Part shown: piece after piece, positions 34,363-43,457 of the stretch
Position numbering within the stretch: the stretch's first letter is position 1
Layout of the letters: each line of letters begins with the position of its first letter
Source of the DNA: Chloroflexota bacterium
Lineage (GTDB): Bacteria > Chloroflexota > Anaerolineae > Anaerolineales > Anaerolineaceae
Length of the DNA: 64,000 bases
Assembly: GCA_021372725.1 (NCBI GenBank)
Contig: JAJFTV010000121.1
Span: 1 to 64,000 of the forward strand
Reading direction: 5' to 3'
Position numbers and translations under genes: made by a program
The notes under the pieces: model-generated
What the model saw: only the letters and a program-made list of their open reading frames with translations
Told to the model about the DNA's origin: nothing
Databases searched by the model: none

Positions 34363-35406
34363 TTAAAGGTTTTTCCTTGCATTCATCACCACCGGACAGG
34401 CAGCCATGTGTTTGTAACCTGCTTCAATTAATTCAGGTTGATCCACTTTGCAGCTTTCAATAGCCAGCGGGCAGCGCGGGTGAAACCGGCAGCCGGGTGG
34501 TATATGGATCGGGCTTGGAGGGTCGCCAAGTAAGGCAGGTCTTTCTGTTCGGTTTTCAGGATCCAGCTCCGGTGCAGCCGCCAGCAATGCTTGTGTGTAA
34601 GGATGAACAGGATTATTAAAGATCTCGCGGGTCGAGCCAATTTCCATAATCTTGCCCAGATACATCACCGCAATCCGGTCGCTGACATGGCGCACCACCC
34701 GCAGATCATGTGTTACAAACAACATGGTCAAATCGAGCTTTTCTTTTAAATCCAGCAGCAGGTTAATGACTTGAGCCTGAATGGACACATCCAGCGCAGA
34801 GACCGGTTCATCGGCCAGCAGCAGCCTGGGTTCCATGGCCAGCGCTTTTGCAACGCCAATCCTTTGCCGTTGCCCACCGCTGAAATTTGCTGGCAGACGA
34901 TTCAAAGCATCCGATGTCAACCCAACCATCGTCAGCAATTCATTCACCCTGTCCAGACGTTCTTCCTCAGGCCGGATATTATGAACACTCAATATCTCCA
35001 TCAAAACCTGTTTGACAGTCATGCGCGGGTTCAACGATGAGTAAGGATCCTGAAATACAACCTGGAACTTGCGTCGTTCAGTTCGAAGCTCTTTTTTACT
35101 CAATTTCAGGATGTCTTTGCCTTCATGCATGATGATTCCGCTGCTGGGATCGTAAATACGCGCAATGCACCGCAATAATGTGGTTTTACCGCTTCCGGAT
35201 TCACCCACCAAACCCAGCGTTTCGCCCTTGTAAATGTCAAGCGATACATCATCCACTGCGTGAACCGTTTCTTTTTCGTACCGTAAGATAGTCTTCAGCA
35301 GTCCACGCGGCAGGTCAAAATATTTTTTGACATGCTTTATTTCAACCAACGGCTGTTGATCACCGTGCCCGTCGAGTTTATCTGTTTTTTCCATCATCGC
35401 TTCCAT
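34363..35406 (-). CDS. Peptide ABC transporter ATPase, OppF-like (system C)
   Basis: 347 residues from ATG at 35406 (MEAMMEKTDK), with GAGGTG upstream; the open frame upstream overlaps the OppD-like gene and lacks homology. Walker A GESGSGKTTLLR, signature FSGGQRQRIGVAKAL, Walker B LLLADEPVSALD and the C-terminal Cys cluster (PPGCRFHPRCPLAIESC) are complete. It is followed by binding protein B, so it could energise both systems B and C. Confidence 0.95.
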   Translation of the reverse strand: MEAMMEKTDKLDGHGDQQPLVEIKHVKKYFDLPRGLLKTILRYEKETVHAVDDVSLDIYKGETLGLVGESGSGKTTLLRCIARIYDPSSGIIMHEGKDILKLSKKELRTERRKFQVVFQDPYSSLNPRMTVKQVLMEILSVHNIRPEEERLDRVNELLTMVGLTSDALNRLPANFSGGQRQRIGVAKALAMEPRLLLADEPVSALDVSIQAQVINLLLDLKEKLDLTMLFVTHDLRVVRHVSDRIAVMYLGKIMEIGSTREIFNNPVHPYTQALLAAAPELDPENRTERPALLGDPPSPIHIPPGCRFHPRCPLAIESCKVDQPELIEAGYKHMAACPVVMNARKNL

Positions 35407-35411
35407 TTGTG

Positions 35412-36404
35412 TCACCTCACATCCTTGATACAGGCTGACACGTGCCCGGGAGCTACTTCCCGCAAGCCGATTTCTCCCTGCCTGCATTCATCTGTTGCAT
35501 AAACACAGCGCGGGTTGAAACGACAGCCTGGCGGAACATGTGCCATGTTCGGTGGCAATCCCGGGATTGGATCCAGCTTTTCGCCTGCCAGTTTTTTCGA
35601 TGGGATTGAGTTCATCAATCCAATGGTGTACGGGTGATGCGGCTTCTTAAACAGTGTCACCGTATCTGTCATCTCCATGATCCGTCCGGCATACATCACG
35701 GCTACACGGTCTGTGGTTTGTGCAATCACACCCAAATCATGCGTGACCAGCACAAGCCCCATACCCAGTTTTTGCTGCAGGCTGACCAAAAGCTTTAGAA
35801 TTTGATCCTGTATGGTCACATCCAGGGCAGTAGTCGGTTCATCAGCCAGCATCAAGTTCGGGTTGCGCGATAATGCAATCGCGATCATTACCCGCTGCCG
35901 CATGCCGCCACTGAATTGATGCGGGTATTCGTTCAACCGTCTTTCCGGTGCAGGAATGCCCACCAGTTTCATCAAATGCACAGCCCGCTCGGTGATATCC
36001 TTTTCGCTCATGTGGATATCTTCTTCAAGCGTTTCTTTGATTTGATCCCGTATTTTCATCACCGGGTTCAAAGCCGTCATCGGATCCTGCATGATCATGG
36101 CAATATCGTTGCCCCGGATTTCATAATATTGCCGGCTGCTTATTTTGGTCAGCTCTTGTCCCTTGTATTGAATAGACCCCGATACGATTTTCCCTGGCGG
36201 GTGGATCAGTCCAATGACCGATTTAATGGTCACGCTCTTGCCGCTGCCTGATTCACCAACAAGGCCAAAGGCTTCTCCTTCCCGGACTGACAATGAAACG
36301 CCATCCACAGCCTTGATATACGCCTTGGCAGTCTCGAAATAAACGTGCAAATCCTCAATCTTTAGCAGTTCTTTTCCTTTATCTGGTTCTTTATTGGGTG
36401 CCAT
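35412..36404 (-). CDS. Peptide ABC transporter ATPase, OppD-like (system C)
   Basis: 330 residues from ATG at 36404 (MAPNKEPDKG), with GGAGG upstream. Walker [13 protein letters not shown], signature [15 protein letters not shown], Walker [13 protein letters not shown] and the C-terminal Cys cluster (PPGCRFNPRCVYATDEC) are intact. It starts 2 nt after the OppC-like stop codon, and its own stop is 5 nt before the OppF-like start. Confidence 0.95.
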   Translation of the reverse strand: MAPNKEPDKGKELLKIEDLHVYFETAKAYIKAVDGVSLSVREGEAFGLVGESGSGKSVTIKSVIGLIHPPGKIVSGSIQYKGQELTKISSRQYYEIRGNDIAMIMQDPMTALNPVMKIRDQIKETLEEDIHMSEKDITERAVHLMKLVGIPAPERRLNEYPHQFSGGMRQRVMIAIALSRNPNLMLADEPTTALDVTIQDQILKLLVSLQQKLGMGLVLVTHDLGVIAQTTDRVAVMYAGRIMEMTDTVTLFKKPHHPYTIGLMNSIPSKKLAGEKLDPIPGLPPNMAHVPPGCRFNPRCVYATDECRQGEIGLREVAPGHVSACIKDVR

Positions 36405-36406
36405 TT

Positions 36407-37294
36407 TTAATCCTCCTGTCCGCCAGCTCGTAGCACATCTGCCAGACCATCTGCCAACAGCGCAAACCCGGTACCGGTGATTATGATTGCAATACCGGGG
36501 AAGAACGAAATCCACCATGCATTACCGATGAAACCAATTCCTTCAGAAGCAATGGACCCCCATTCTGGTGTAGGTGGTTTTACGCCGAGCCCTAAAAAGC
36601 CCAGTGTCGCTATCAGTAAAATGTCGAGGGCTATATCCAGTGCAGCAAAGATGATGACTGTCGATACTGTATTCGGAAGAATATGGCGCACCATGATGCG
36701 GAGATCACTGAAACCAAGTGTCCTGGCGCTCATCACATATTCACTATTTTTCTGAACCAAAATCTCACTGCGGACGATGCGGGCATAGATCACCCAACTA
36801 CCGATCGTTACCGCGATCACAACATTCTGTAATCCGGTACCAATGACCGCGATCAATAAGATAACCAATATGATAAAGGGAAAGGCTAAAGTAATATCCA
36901 CCAGACGCATCAGGATCTGATCGAGAACACCGCCGTAATATCCGGCCAATGTTCCAACAATGATCCCAATAATCAAGGGGAATAACACCGACAGAAAACC
37001 AACGGTCAGATCCAGCCTGGTGCTGGCCAGAATCCGCGAAAAAACATCCCGTCCATAATTATCGGTTCCCAGCCAATGTTGAGCACTGGGTGGTTGCAGG
37101 GTATTTTTCCAGTCCTGTTTTACCGGGTCATAGGGTACCAGTCGATCTGAAAAAATTGCCACAAGGATTACAAGAAGCAGAATCACCACCCCCCAGAAAA
37201 AGGATGGGTTTTTCCGCCAGATACGGGCTTTACTGGTAAACCAGCTTCCGGTTGGTTTTTCATTTTCATCATTTTGTAAAGTTACAACTGTCAT
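36407..37294 (-). CDS. Peptide ABC transporter permease, OppC-like (system C)
   Basis: 295 residues. OppC-type N-terminus and periplasmic segment (VPYDPVKQDWKNTLQPP), coupling loop TLGFSDLRIMVRHILPN and a TLGFLGLGVKPPTPEWG C-terminal motif. It is closely related to the system B permease, consistent with duplication of a transporter block. Confidence 0.94.
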   Translation of the reverse strand: MTVVTLQNDENEKPTGSWFTSKARIWRKNPSFFWGVVILLLVILVAIFSDRLVPYDPVKQDWKNTLQPPSAQHWLGTDNYGRDVFSRILASTRLDLTVGFLSVLFPLIIGIIVGTLAGYYGGVLDQILMRLVDITLAFPFIILVILLIAVIGTGLQNVVIAVTIGSWVIYARIVRSEILVQKNSEYVMSARTLGFSDLRIMVRHILPNTVSTVIIFAALDIALDILLIATLGFLGLGVKPPTPEWGSIASEGIGFIGNAWWISFFPGIAIIITGTGFALLADGLADVLRAGGQED

Positions 37295-37307
37295 AACCAG
37301 CTCCTTA

Positions 37308-38249
37308 TTAACCCAGTGTTACCCGCGGATCAAGAACCGAATACAAGAGATCGGTAATGAGATTAATCAAAATCACAAGGATCGCGAAGAAAAAGGTGAT
37401 AGCCTGGATGACAACATAATCGCGCGAGAAAATGGCGTCAATCATCAAGGTACCCATCCCGGGCAGTGAAAATATTTTCTCAACCACAACCGAGCCGCCC
37501 AGTAATTTTCCAAAATTAAGCCCTAATATGGTGACAGTAGGTAAAAGCGCATTGCGCAGGATATGACGAAGGTACACAAAACGTTCTCTCAATCCTTTGG
37601 CGCGTGCAAAATCAACGTAATCGGATTTCATCACATTGATAATGTCAGAGCGCAGGGAGCGAACCAGCCAGGATGATTGTGACATCGCCAGGGTTAAAGC
37701 TGGCAAGAATAAATGCCAGAGTGTATCCTTGAAGTTGTCACCAAAACCGCTGACCGGAAAAATAGAAAGCCTGACCGAAAAGATCATCAATAAAACCGTC
37801 CCGATCCAGAACTGCGGCATGCCCAGCGCAACCATAAATGTGACCCGGATAACCTGGTCAACAGGTTGATCTTTCTTAAAGGCTGCCACCATGGCCAACG
37901 GAACGGTTAAGATAATTGAAATGAGCGTTGCATACACTGCCAAAGTGACAGTTCTCGGCAATCTCTCCGCAATTAAATCGCTCACCGGGGTTGCATAAAG
38001 AAGAGAATTTCCAAAATCGAACTTGACCAGTTTTGCCATGAAAATGCCATATTGCACGATAACCGGTTTATCAAGCCCCATCTGCCTGCGAACATTTTCC
38101 ACAGCTTCGGGTGTGGCTCGTATGCCAAGCCGAATCAACGCCGGATCGCCAGGGATCATTCGGACAACAAAAAACAGGATGATCGTAATCCCAAGCGCGA
38201 CCGGGATTAGCTGTAATAGCCGGACAAGGATATAGTTGATCCTTTGCAC
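37308..38249 (-). CDS. Peptide ABC transporter permease, OppB-like (system C)
   Basis: 313 residues. It begins with GTG at 38249 (read as Met, then QRINYI), preceded by GAGGAGGGG. It has the VVRMIPGDPALIRLGIRAT block, the coupling loop FARAKGLRERFVYLRHILRN and VVVEKIFSLPGMGTLMI. There are six predicted membrane helices. It is separated from binding protein C by 112 nt that include a stem-loop. Confidence 0.94.
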   Translation of the reverse strand: MQRINYILVRLLQLIPVALGITIILFFVVRMIPGDPALIRLGIRATPEAVENVRRQMGLDKPVIVQYGIFMAKLVKFDFGNSLLYATPVSDLIAERLPRTVTLAVYATLISIILTVPLAMVAAFKKDQPVDQVIRVTFMVALGMPQFWIGTVLLMIFSVRLSIFPVSGFGDNFKDTLWHLFLPALTLAMSQSSWLVRSLRSDIINVMKSDYVDFARAKGLRERFVYLRHILRNALLPTVTILGLNFGKLLGGSVVVEKIFSLPGMGTLMIDAIFSRDYVVIQAITFFFAILVILINLITDLLYSVLDPRVTLG

Positions 38250-38318
38250 GAATAACCCCTCCTCCTAAAATTTATAAATTTTCAAAAACTCCGAAACTAC
38301 AATTCAAGAAAACAGGGC

Positions 38319-38346
38319 AGGCTCCCCTGCTCTCGCAGAGGAGCCT
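38319..38346 (-). promoter_or_regulatory. Stem-loop after solute-binding-protein gene C
   Basis: The arms 38319-38329 and 38336-38346 pair at 10 of 11 positions around a 6-nt loop, 15 nt after the binding-protein stop codon. Its position matches the stem-loops in systems A and B. Confidence 0.65.
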
Positions 38347-38361
38347 TCTACTACAGTGGAT

Positions 38362-40011
38362 CTACTTGATATCGAGGTCTCTCCAAATGTAAATCCCAAG
38401 ATTGGATTGTTGGAAACCTTCGACATTGTTGCGGACTGCTACGACGAGGGGTTCTGACCATAACGGAATGAAGGCCGCATCTTCGTTGTGAATTTCCTGA
38501 ATGCGCCAGTACATGGCTTTGCGTTTGTCAGGGTCCTGCTCGGTTAAGGCGGCTTTGGCAAGCTCCTGAATTTCAGCGTTGTTGTAATCGGAGTGATAGG
38601 ACTGAATGGTGTCGTAAACCACTGCATAGTTGGTGTGCTGTGATGGATCGGGAATATCATCAGTCCAGGCAGCAGCGTGCAGTTGGAAGTTGCCATCCCA
38701 GTAATTTTGGCGGTTGATACCACCTTCCTGCGGTTCGATTTCAAGCGTGACACCGATATCGGCGAACATAGCCTGCAGCATGGTTCCATACTGCATTTGT
38801 TGTTCACGTCCGGTTACAACATCAAGCTTGATCGTAAAGCCGTCCGGATAACCAGCCTCTGCCAGAAGCGCTTTTGCCTTCTCAGGATCATACGGCCACC
38901 CTACAAGGCTGTCATTGAAATACAGAGTACCCGCAGGACGATACGTTGTCGCAGGAATACCTAAACCAAAGGTGACATTATCAACCAGCGCCTGCCGGTC
39001 AATGGCATAGTTCAATGCCTGGCGTACTCTTACATCATTTAATGGAGCATTTCGGTGGTTGGGGATGACCTGTACAATCTGTCCGACGGGGAATTTTAAG
39101 ACTTCGATATTGGGATCAGCTTCCAGCTCAGCAACACGGGAGAAGGGCGGATAATTGATCGCATCGACTTCGCCAGCCTGAAGAGCCATGATCCGTGCAT
39201 TGTCATCGGGGATGAATTTCAGGATGATCTCGTCGAGTTTGACATTTGCTGCATCCCAGTAATAAGGATTCTTCTCAAGAATCATCTTGTCGCCTTTGAT
39301 CCATTCTTTCATAATGAATGGACCGGCTCCACAGGGATGTAACATAAAGTTCTCCCAACCGCCGGCGGCTTCAACCTGGGCTTTGGGCATGACGACTGCA
39401 TTGAACAATGTCGGGCTGTACATGAAAGGCACATAGGGCTCTTTCAGTGTAAAGACAACTTTTTCTTCATCTGCTGTAATGGTATCGACATATTCAAGCG
39501 TGAAACTCCAAATACCATTTTCGGGGTTGCGGGCTCGTTCCAACGACCACAGCCAGTCCTCGGGGGTAATGGGACTGCCATCGCAGAACTTGAGGTCTTT
39601 GCGGAGGTAATAGGTGAAGGTTAAACCATCTTCACTCATTTCCCAGCTTTCCGCCAGCTCGGGTTCGATTTCTGCGGTCGCGTTGGTGCGTACCAGACCT
39701 GCATAATATTGCTGCATATACCAAATATCAGCATTGGCATCATTCATGACAGGATCAGGCAGGAAAGCATCGAGAAAACGCCCGAATGTGAAGACCTTTT
39801 TCGCTGCGGGTGCTTCAGTAGCGGCAGGTACTTCGGTAGCTGCGGGCATTTCGGTGGCAACAGCGGGCACTTCGGTAGGTACAACCGCTTCAGTTTCTGC
39901 GGGTGCTTCCACGGTTGGCGCTTCTGTCGCGGCAGGTGCACAGCCGGCAAGCATGCCAAAAACCATCACAAACAATAGTGCAAAACTAAATCCTTTAAAA
40001 CGAGTTGACAT
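38362..40011 (-). CDS. Peptide-type solute-binding lipoprotein (SBP_bac_5), system C
   Basis: 549 residues from ATG at 40011 (MSTRFKGFSF), with GGAGG upstream. Lipobox LAGC (Cys24), then a repetitive Ala/Thr/Glu/Pro/Val spacer, then a full cluster-C peptide-binding protein (DPVMNDANADIWYMQQYYAG, LKFCDGSPITPEDWLWSLER, DVRVRQALNYAIDRQALV, NEDAAFIPLWSEP). An in-frame GTG 28 codons upstream gives a poor N-terminus. It is a paralogue of binding protein B with a longer spacer. It is the first transporter gene after aspartokinase. Confidence 0.93.
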   Translation of the reverse strand: MSTRFKGFSFALLFVMVFGMLAGCAPAATEAPTVEAPAETEAVVPTEVPAVATEMPAATEVPAATEAPAAKKVFTFGRFLDAFLPDPVMNDANADIWYMQQYYAGLVRTNATAEIEPELAESWEMSEDGLTFTYYLRKDLKFCDGSPITPEDWLWSLERARNPENGIWSFTLEYVDTITADEEKVVFTLKEPYVPFMYSPTLFNAVVMPKAQVEAAGGWENFMLHPCGAGPFIMKEWIKGDKMILEKNPYYWDAANVKLDEIILKFIPDDNARIMALQAGEVDAINYPPFSRVAELEADPNIEVLKFPVGQIVQVIPNHRNAPLNDVRVRQALNYAIDRQALVDNVTFGLGIPATTYRPAGTLYFNDSLVGWPYDPEKAKALLAEAGYPDGFTIKLDVVTGREQQMQYGTMLQAMFADIGVTLEIEPQEGGINRQNYWDGNFQLHAAAWTDDIPDPSQHTNYAVVYDTIQSYHSDYNNAEIQELAKAALTEQDPDKRKAMYWRIQEIHNEDAAFIPLWSEPLVVAVRNNVEGFQQSNLGIYIWRDLDIK

Positions 40012-40125
40012 TTTTTCCTCCAGAAATTTTAGATGAACTAAATTACCAGTGGATCTGGTTGTTATTGCAGTTTCTTTGAAAACTGCACAAAACACAATCG
40101 ATATCTTCGTTAACTCACCTCCTCC
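40012..40125 (-). promoter_or_regulatory. Leader of binding-protein gene C with distal strong SD
   Basis: GGGAGGAGGTGAG lies near 40113-40125 on the minus strand, about 107 nt upstream of the ATG. A GTG overlapping it is followed by TAA two codons later. The spacing matches the leaders of the other three binding-protein genes. Confidence 0.5.
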
Positions 40126-40222
40126 CTAAAGCCTTTCTGTACGGTTATCTCAGTGTTGAACAACTGGTGTTTTATCGAATATCGATCACAAATCTACAAA
40201 TAACCAGAACAGAACGCTTTAT

Positions 40223-40278
40223 GCTTTGTCAAACATTACCTGGGCAAGACTAAATCACGGTTTTATGTTTGACAAAGC
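40223..40278 (-). promoter_or_regulatory. 14-bp perfect inverted repeat between lysC-like and binding-protein genes
   Basis: GCTTTGTCAAACAT (40223-40236) and its exact reverse complement (40265-40278) flank 28 nt. It starts 9 nt after the aspartokinase stop codon. It could be a long-loop mRNA hairpin separating the metabolic genes from the transporter genes, or two operator half-sites; the sequence does not decide. Confidence 0.55.
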
Positions 40279-40286
40279 GCCGGTAT

Positions 40287-41477
40287 TTATAAATAGCCGT
40301 TCAATGCATTGTAGAGTGTTTCCAATGTCTTCTTCGCCTTACCTTCCTCAACAACAAAGGTTGTCCGGCGAGGCTGTATGTCATGATAAAGAACCGGTAA
40401 TTGTTCCTTTGTAAGTACCTTTTCCGCTTGGCCATCAATTTCCGGCTGTGCTTCGGGTGTTCCAACCAAAGTAACAAGACTTACCCCCGTCTGCCAGGTA
40501 ACCGGTGGCACACCATGTGCTGAAAGCTCTGTATCTACCTCACCAATGGTGTCACCGGACGGTGCACAAAAGATTAGTTTGCCGGAACGACTATCTTCCA
40601 CCGTCAACAGACCAATATGCTGCTCCAGCGTATCCAGATCCTTTTGGGAAAGATGATGGTCGGTTGCTTCAGCCACATAAGCACTTGAGATAAGAGAAAA
40701 ACCAACCAGCGGCTTTCGATCAGGTTTGTCGTTGATCAGTGTGCCTTCAGATTGCGAAAATGTAGATCGTACTCGTATCGGCAGATGATTTTCCATGCCA
40801 ACTTTTACAGCTCTGGGATGGATCACCTTGGAACCAAAGCGTGCCATTTCATAAGCTGCCTCAAATGAAATTTCTTCCAGTTTTGGGGCGTCTGGAATGA
40901 CACGCGGATCCATGGCAAGCATGTACTCGACATCGGTATAAATATCGGATCGTTCGGCATCCAGCATCACACCCACCAACACACCTGAAGTATCGCTGCC
41001 GCCCCGTCCAAGAATACTGAAGTCTCCATCTGTCTGGGTGATACCCTGTCCACCGGTTACAACCGGGATTTTCCCCTCACTGACGATCTTTTTTATGCGC
41101 CTGTTATCCAGTCTCACCACGCCGGCGCTCATGTAAAAATCTTCAGTAATAACGCCTGCCTGGCCGCCGGTCAGGGATACGGCATCAAAGCCTGCCAGTT
41201 TTAACGTGTGTGCCATAACACCGGCAGAAATAATTTCACCTGTAACAAATAGAAAACTGTAATTGCGTGGTTCAACGGTACCGCCCGCATTGCGCATGAG
41301 ATCAAGCAGTGTATCAGTGGCATAGGGATCACCCCTGCGACCCATGGCCGAGATGACCAGCGCAACATGATACCCGGCATCAACTTCACGCCGTACATGC
41401 TCTACAATCATTGCCCGCCGTTCAGGGGTAGCAACTGATGTTCCCCCGAATTTCATCGATAAAACACGCTCACTCAC
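40287..41477 (-). CDS. Aspartokinase
   Basis: 396 residues. Phosphorylates L-aspartate to aspartyl-4-phosphate. The kinase-domain motifs KFGGTSVA (residues 8-15) and LGRGGSDTSGVLVG are present, with the aspartokinase-specific FGSKVIHPRAVK block. The C-terminal ~150 residues are ACT-like (SQKDLDTLEQHIGLLTVED) and may bind a regulatory amino acid. The start is GTG at 41477, supported by GAGGTG 5 nt upstream. It lies 37 nt after the aminotransferase gene. It is unusual that it heads a peptide-transporter block rather than a lysine or threonine operon. Confidence 0.93.
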   Translation of the reverse strand: MSERVLSMKFGGTSVATPERRAMIVEHVRREVDAGYHVALVISAMGRRGDPYATDTLLDLMRNAGGTVEPRNYSFLFVTGEIISAGVMAHTLKLAGFDAVSLTGGQAGVITEDFYMSAGVVRLDNRRIKKIVSEGKIPVVTGGQGITQTDGDFSILGRGGSDTSGVLVGVMLDAERSDIYTDVEYMLAMDPRVIPDAPKLEEISFEAAYEMARFGSKVIHPRAVKVGMENHLPIRVRSTFSQSEGTLINDKPDRKPLVGFSLISSAYVAEATDHHLSQKDLDTLEQHIGLLTVEDSRSGKLIFCAPSGDTIGEVDTELSAHGVPPVTWQTGVSLVTLVGTPEAQPEIDGQAEKVLTKEQLPVLYHDIQPRRTTFVVEEGKAKKTLETLYNALNGYL

Positions 41478-41513
41478 ATTTCACCTCGGGATATTTCAAC
41501 TTGATAAGGTTCA

Positions 41514-42701
41514 TTAAAGGATGCTGACAAACTTTTCGATACGGATAACGGCTTCAGCCAGCATTTCATCCGAATTTGCAAAAGACAGGCGTATATGCCC
41601 CACACCACCTGGTCCAAACGCTGAGCCGGGTGTCACGGCAACCAGTTCTTCCTCCAACAGCCTGGAAGCAAAATCCATATCGGACAAACCGGTGTGGGAT
41701 ATTTCTGGAAAAGCATAAAATGCACCCGCCGGAACCTCACAATGGATGCCGGGGATCTTGTTCAAACCGGCAGCCAGGTTATCGCGGCGCGTTTTATAAC
41801 GGCCGACCATGTAGTTTGTGTATTCCTGTGAACCTTCCAAAGCTGCAATTGCCCCCTTCTGTACAAATGAGGCTGCGCAGGTGGATGAATGTGAGTGGAT
41901 CTTCAGCATTTCTGAAATCACTTTTTCGGGCCCGAGCAGCCAGCCCATACGCCATCCGGTCATCGCATGGCTTTTGCTCAACCCATTCAAAACCAGAGTG
42001 TTTCGCGTCATTCCCGGCAGGCTGGCAATCGATACATGCGGCTGATCTTCGAAAATCAGTTTTTCGTATATCTCATCGGAGAGAACGTATAAATTATGTG
42101 ACTGAACAAAATCTGCAACGACTTCAAGCTGTTCTTTTGACCAGACAAAACCGCTGGGGTTATTGGGGGTGTTGAGAATGACAATTCGGGTTCGGCCGGA
42201 TACGGCTTTTTGCAGATTGGCTTTTAGAACAGCCAGCGTGGTATGGTTATCCATGGTCACATAGACGCACTTCCCACCGGCCAGCTCGATACAGGGAGCA
42301 TAGGAAACCCAGCAAGGGTCGAACAAGATCGCTTCATCTCCAGGGTTGATAATTGCCTGGGCGGCAGTGTACAAAGCCGTTTTAGCGCCGGGAGTTACCA
42401 GGATCTCTTTTTTGGCATCATAGGCTGCACCATTTTCATGCTCTGTTTTATAGGCAATTGCTTTTAGCAATTCAGGGAACCCGCGGCTGGGTGTATAGTG
42501 CGTGAAACCGTCTTTTAGTGCCGAGATTGCTGCTTCCGTCACATGCGGAGCGGTAACAAAATCCGGGTCGCCACCGCTCAGGTCAACCACCGGCTGCCCG
42601 GCAGCTTTCAACTTGCGGGCCTTATCCATCACCGCAATGGTTGGAGATTCAGATAAACCTTTTACACGATCCGCGAGCTGCAAATTATCTTCGTCTGCCA
42701 T
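41514..42701 (-). CDS. PLP-dependent aminotransferase, class I (aspartate-type)
   Basis: About 395 residues from the Met at 42701 (MADEDNLQLADRV), where GGAG lies 6 nt upstream; Met codons at 42713 and 42740 are alternatives. It belongs to the AspC/PatA-like subfamily I-gamma. The PLP-binding motif is NGLSKSHAMTGWRMGW with the Schiff-base Lys, and the NTPNNPSG and LSDEIYEKL blocks are present. The conserved C-terminal Arg is in HIRLSFA. It probably interconverts aspartate and oxaloacetate, or acts on a related amino acid, next to aspartokinase. The start region is close to the end of the RraA-like gene, suggesting coupling. Confidence 0.9.
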   Translation of the reverse strand: MADEDNLQLADRVKGLSESPTIAVMDKARKLKAAGQPVVDLSGGDPDFVTAPHVTEAAISALKDGFTHYTPSRGFPELLKAIAYKTEHENGAAYDAKKEILVTPGAKTALYTAAQAIINPGDEAILFDPCWVSYAPCIELAGGKCVYVTMDNHTTLAVLKANLQKAVSGRTRIVILNTPNNPSGFVWSKEQLEVVADFVQSHNLYVLSDEIYEKLIFEDQPHVSIASLPGMTRNTLVLNGLSKSHAMTGWRMGWLLGPEKVISEMLKIHSHSSTCAASFVQKGAIAALEGSQEYTNYMVGRYKTRRDNLAAGLNKIPGIHCEVPAGAFYAFPEISHTGLSDMDFASRLLEEELVAVTPGSAFGPGGVGHIRLSFANSDEMLAEAVIRIEKFVSIL

Positions 42702-42717
42702 TTTCGTCTCCATTGAA

Positions 42718-43446
42718 TTAATCTTGATCCCTGTATTCACCAGGTTTGGCCGTCAGCCCAGCCTTTTTTACTGCTTCCTCCATCCCCAGGAGCGTATAAG
42801 GTGTTATTCCCTGTTCCAATTTCGACATCATATTCTCTTCACGCTGCACTCTGGCTTTTGCAGCCGCCAGCGCAGCTTCCATTTTTTGCTGTGGGAAAAC
42901 GACAATACCGTCATCATCTGCCATGATCAGATCGCCTGGGTGGATTAACACACCGCCACAGGTTACCGGCACGTTGATGCTGCCAGGTCCTTTTCTTTGG
43001 CTTCCACGCGGGCTGTAGGAGCGCGTCCAAACGGGGAATTTCACCTCACGAATATGGGCAGAGTCCCGCACGCTGCCATCGATAATTGCACCGGCAATCC
43101 CGCGCCCCATGGCTGCCACCGTCACCATTTTTCCCCAGGTGGCGCTGGGGTTTTCTTCTTCACAGGTAATCACCAGCACATCACCCGCCTTGCTCAACTC
43201 AAGCGCATAGTGCATCATCAACGTATCACCGCGGGTATTCAAGACGGTCAGCGCCGGTCCGATAATCTGCGCGCCATGCCACACCGGTCTGATCTCAGAA
43301 CCCAATAACGTCTCCAGACCAAGGCCTTCCATAACATCCGAGACACCCACTTCAGAAAATGGTCTCAAAGATTCACGGTCAGGGCGCGGCAGATCGGCAA
43401 AAGCCTGATATTTTTTCGAGACCGATTGGGGAAGATTTTCTGTCAT
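42718..43446 (-). CDS. RraA-like / HMG-aldolase-family protein
   Basis: 242 residues. The family contains the RNase E regulator RraA and divalent-metal aldolases and decarboxylases acting on 4-hydroxy-4-methyl-2-oxoglutarate or oxaloacetate. The active-site block IIDGSVRDSAHIRE holds the Arg-Asp pair that binds substrate and metal, and the GSINVPVTCGG...HPGD...ADDDGIVVFP block is complete, so an enzyme is more likely than an RNase inhibitor. Beside an aspartate-type aminotransferase, oxaloacetate decarboxylation or a 2-oxo-acid aldol cleavage is plausible (inference). It begins 11 nt after the GntR regulator gene. Confidence 0.85.
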   Translation of the reverse strand: MTENLPQSVSKKYQAFADLPRPDRESLRPFSEVGVSDVMEGLGLETLLGSEIRPVWHGAQIIGPALTVLNTRGDTLMMHYALELSKAGDVLVITCEEENPSATWGKMVTVAAMGRGIAGAIIDGSVRDSAHIREVKFPVWTRSYSPRGSQRKGPGSINVPVTCGGVLIHPGDLIMADDDGIVVFPQQKMEAALAAAKARVQREENMMSKLEQGITPYTLLGMEEAVKKAGLTAKPGEYRDQD

Positions 43447-43457
43447 GGGAGTGCGAT

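Noticed and set aside
13489-43446. Ectoine/hydroxyectoine degradation (doe) cluster
   Set aside because: An AstE-like enzyme, an aminotransferase and an aspartate-semialdehyde enzyme recall doeB, doeD and doeC, but the M24-type ectoine hydrolase DoeA is missing and the dehydrogenase here is the phosphorylating Asd type with aspartokinase, not DoeC.
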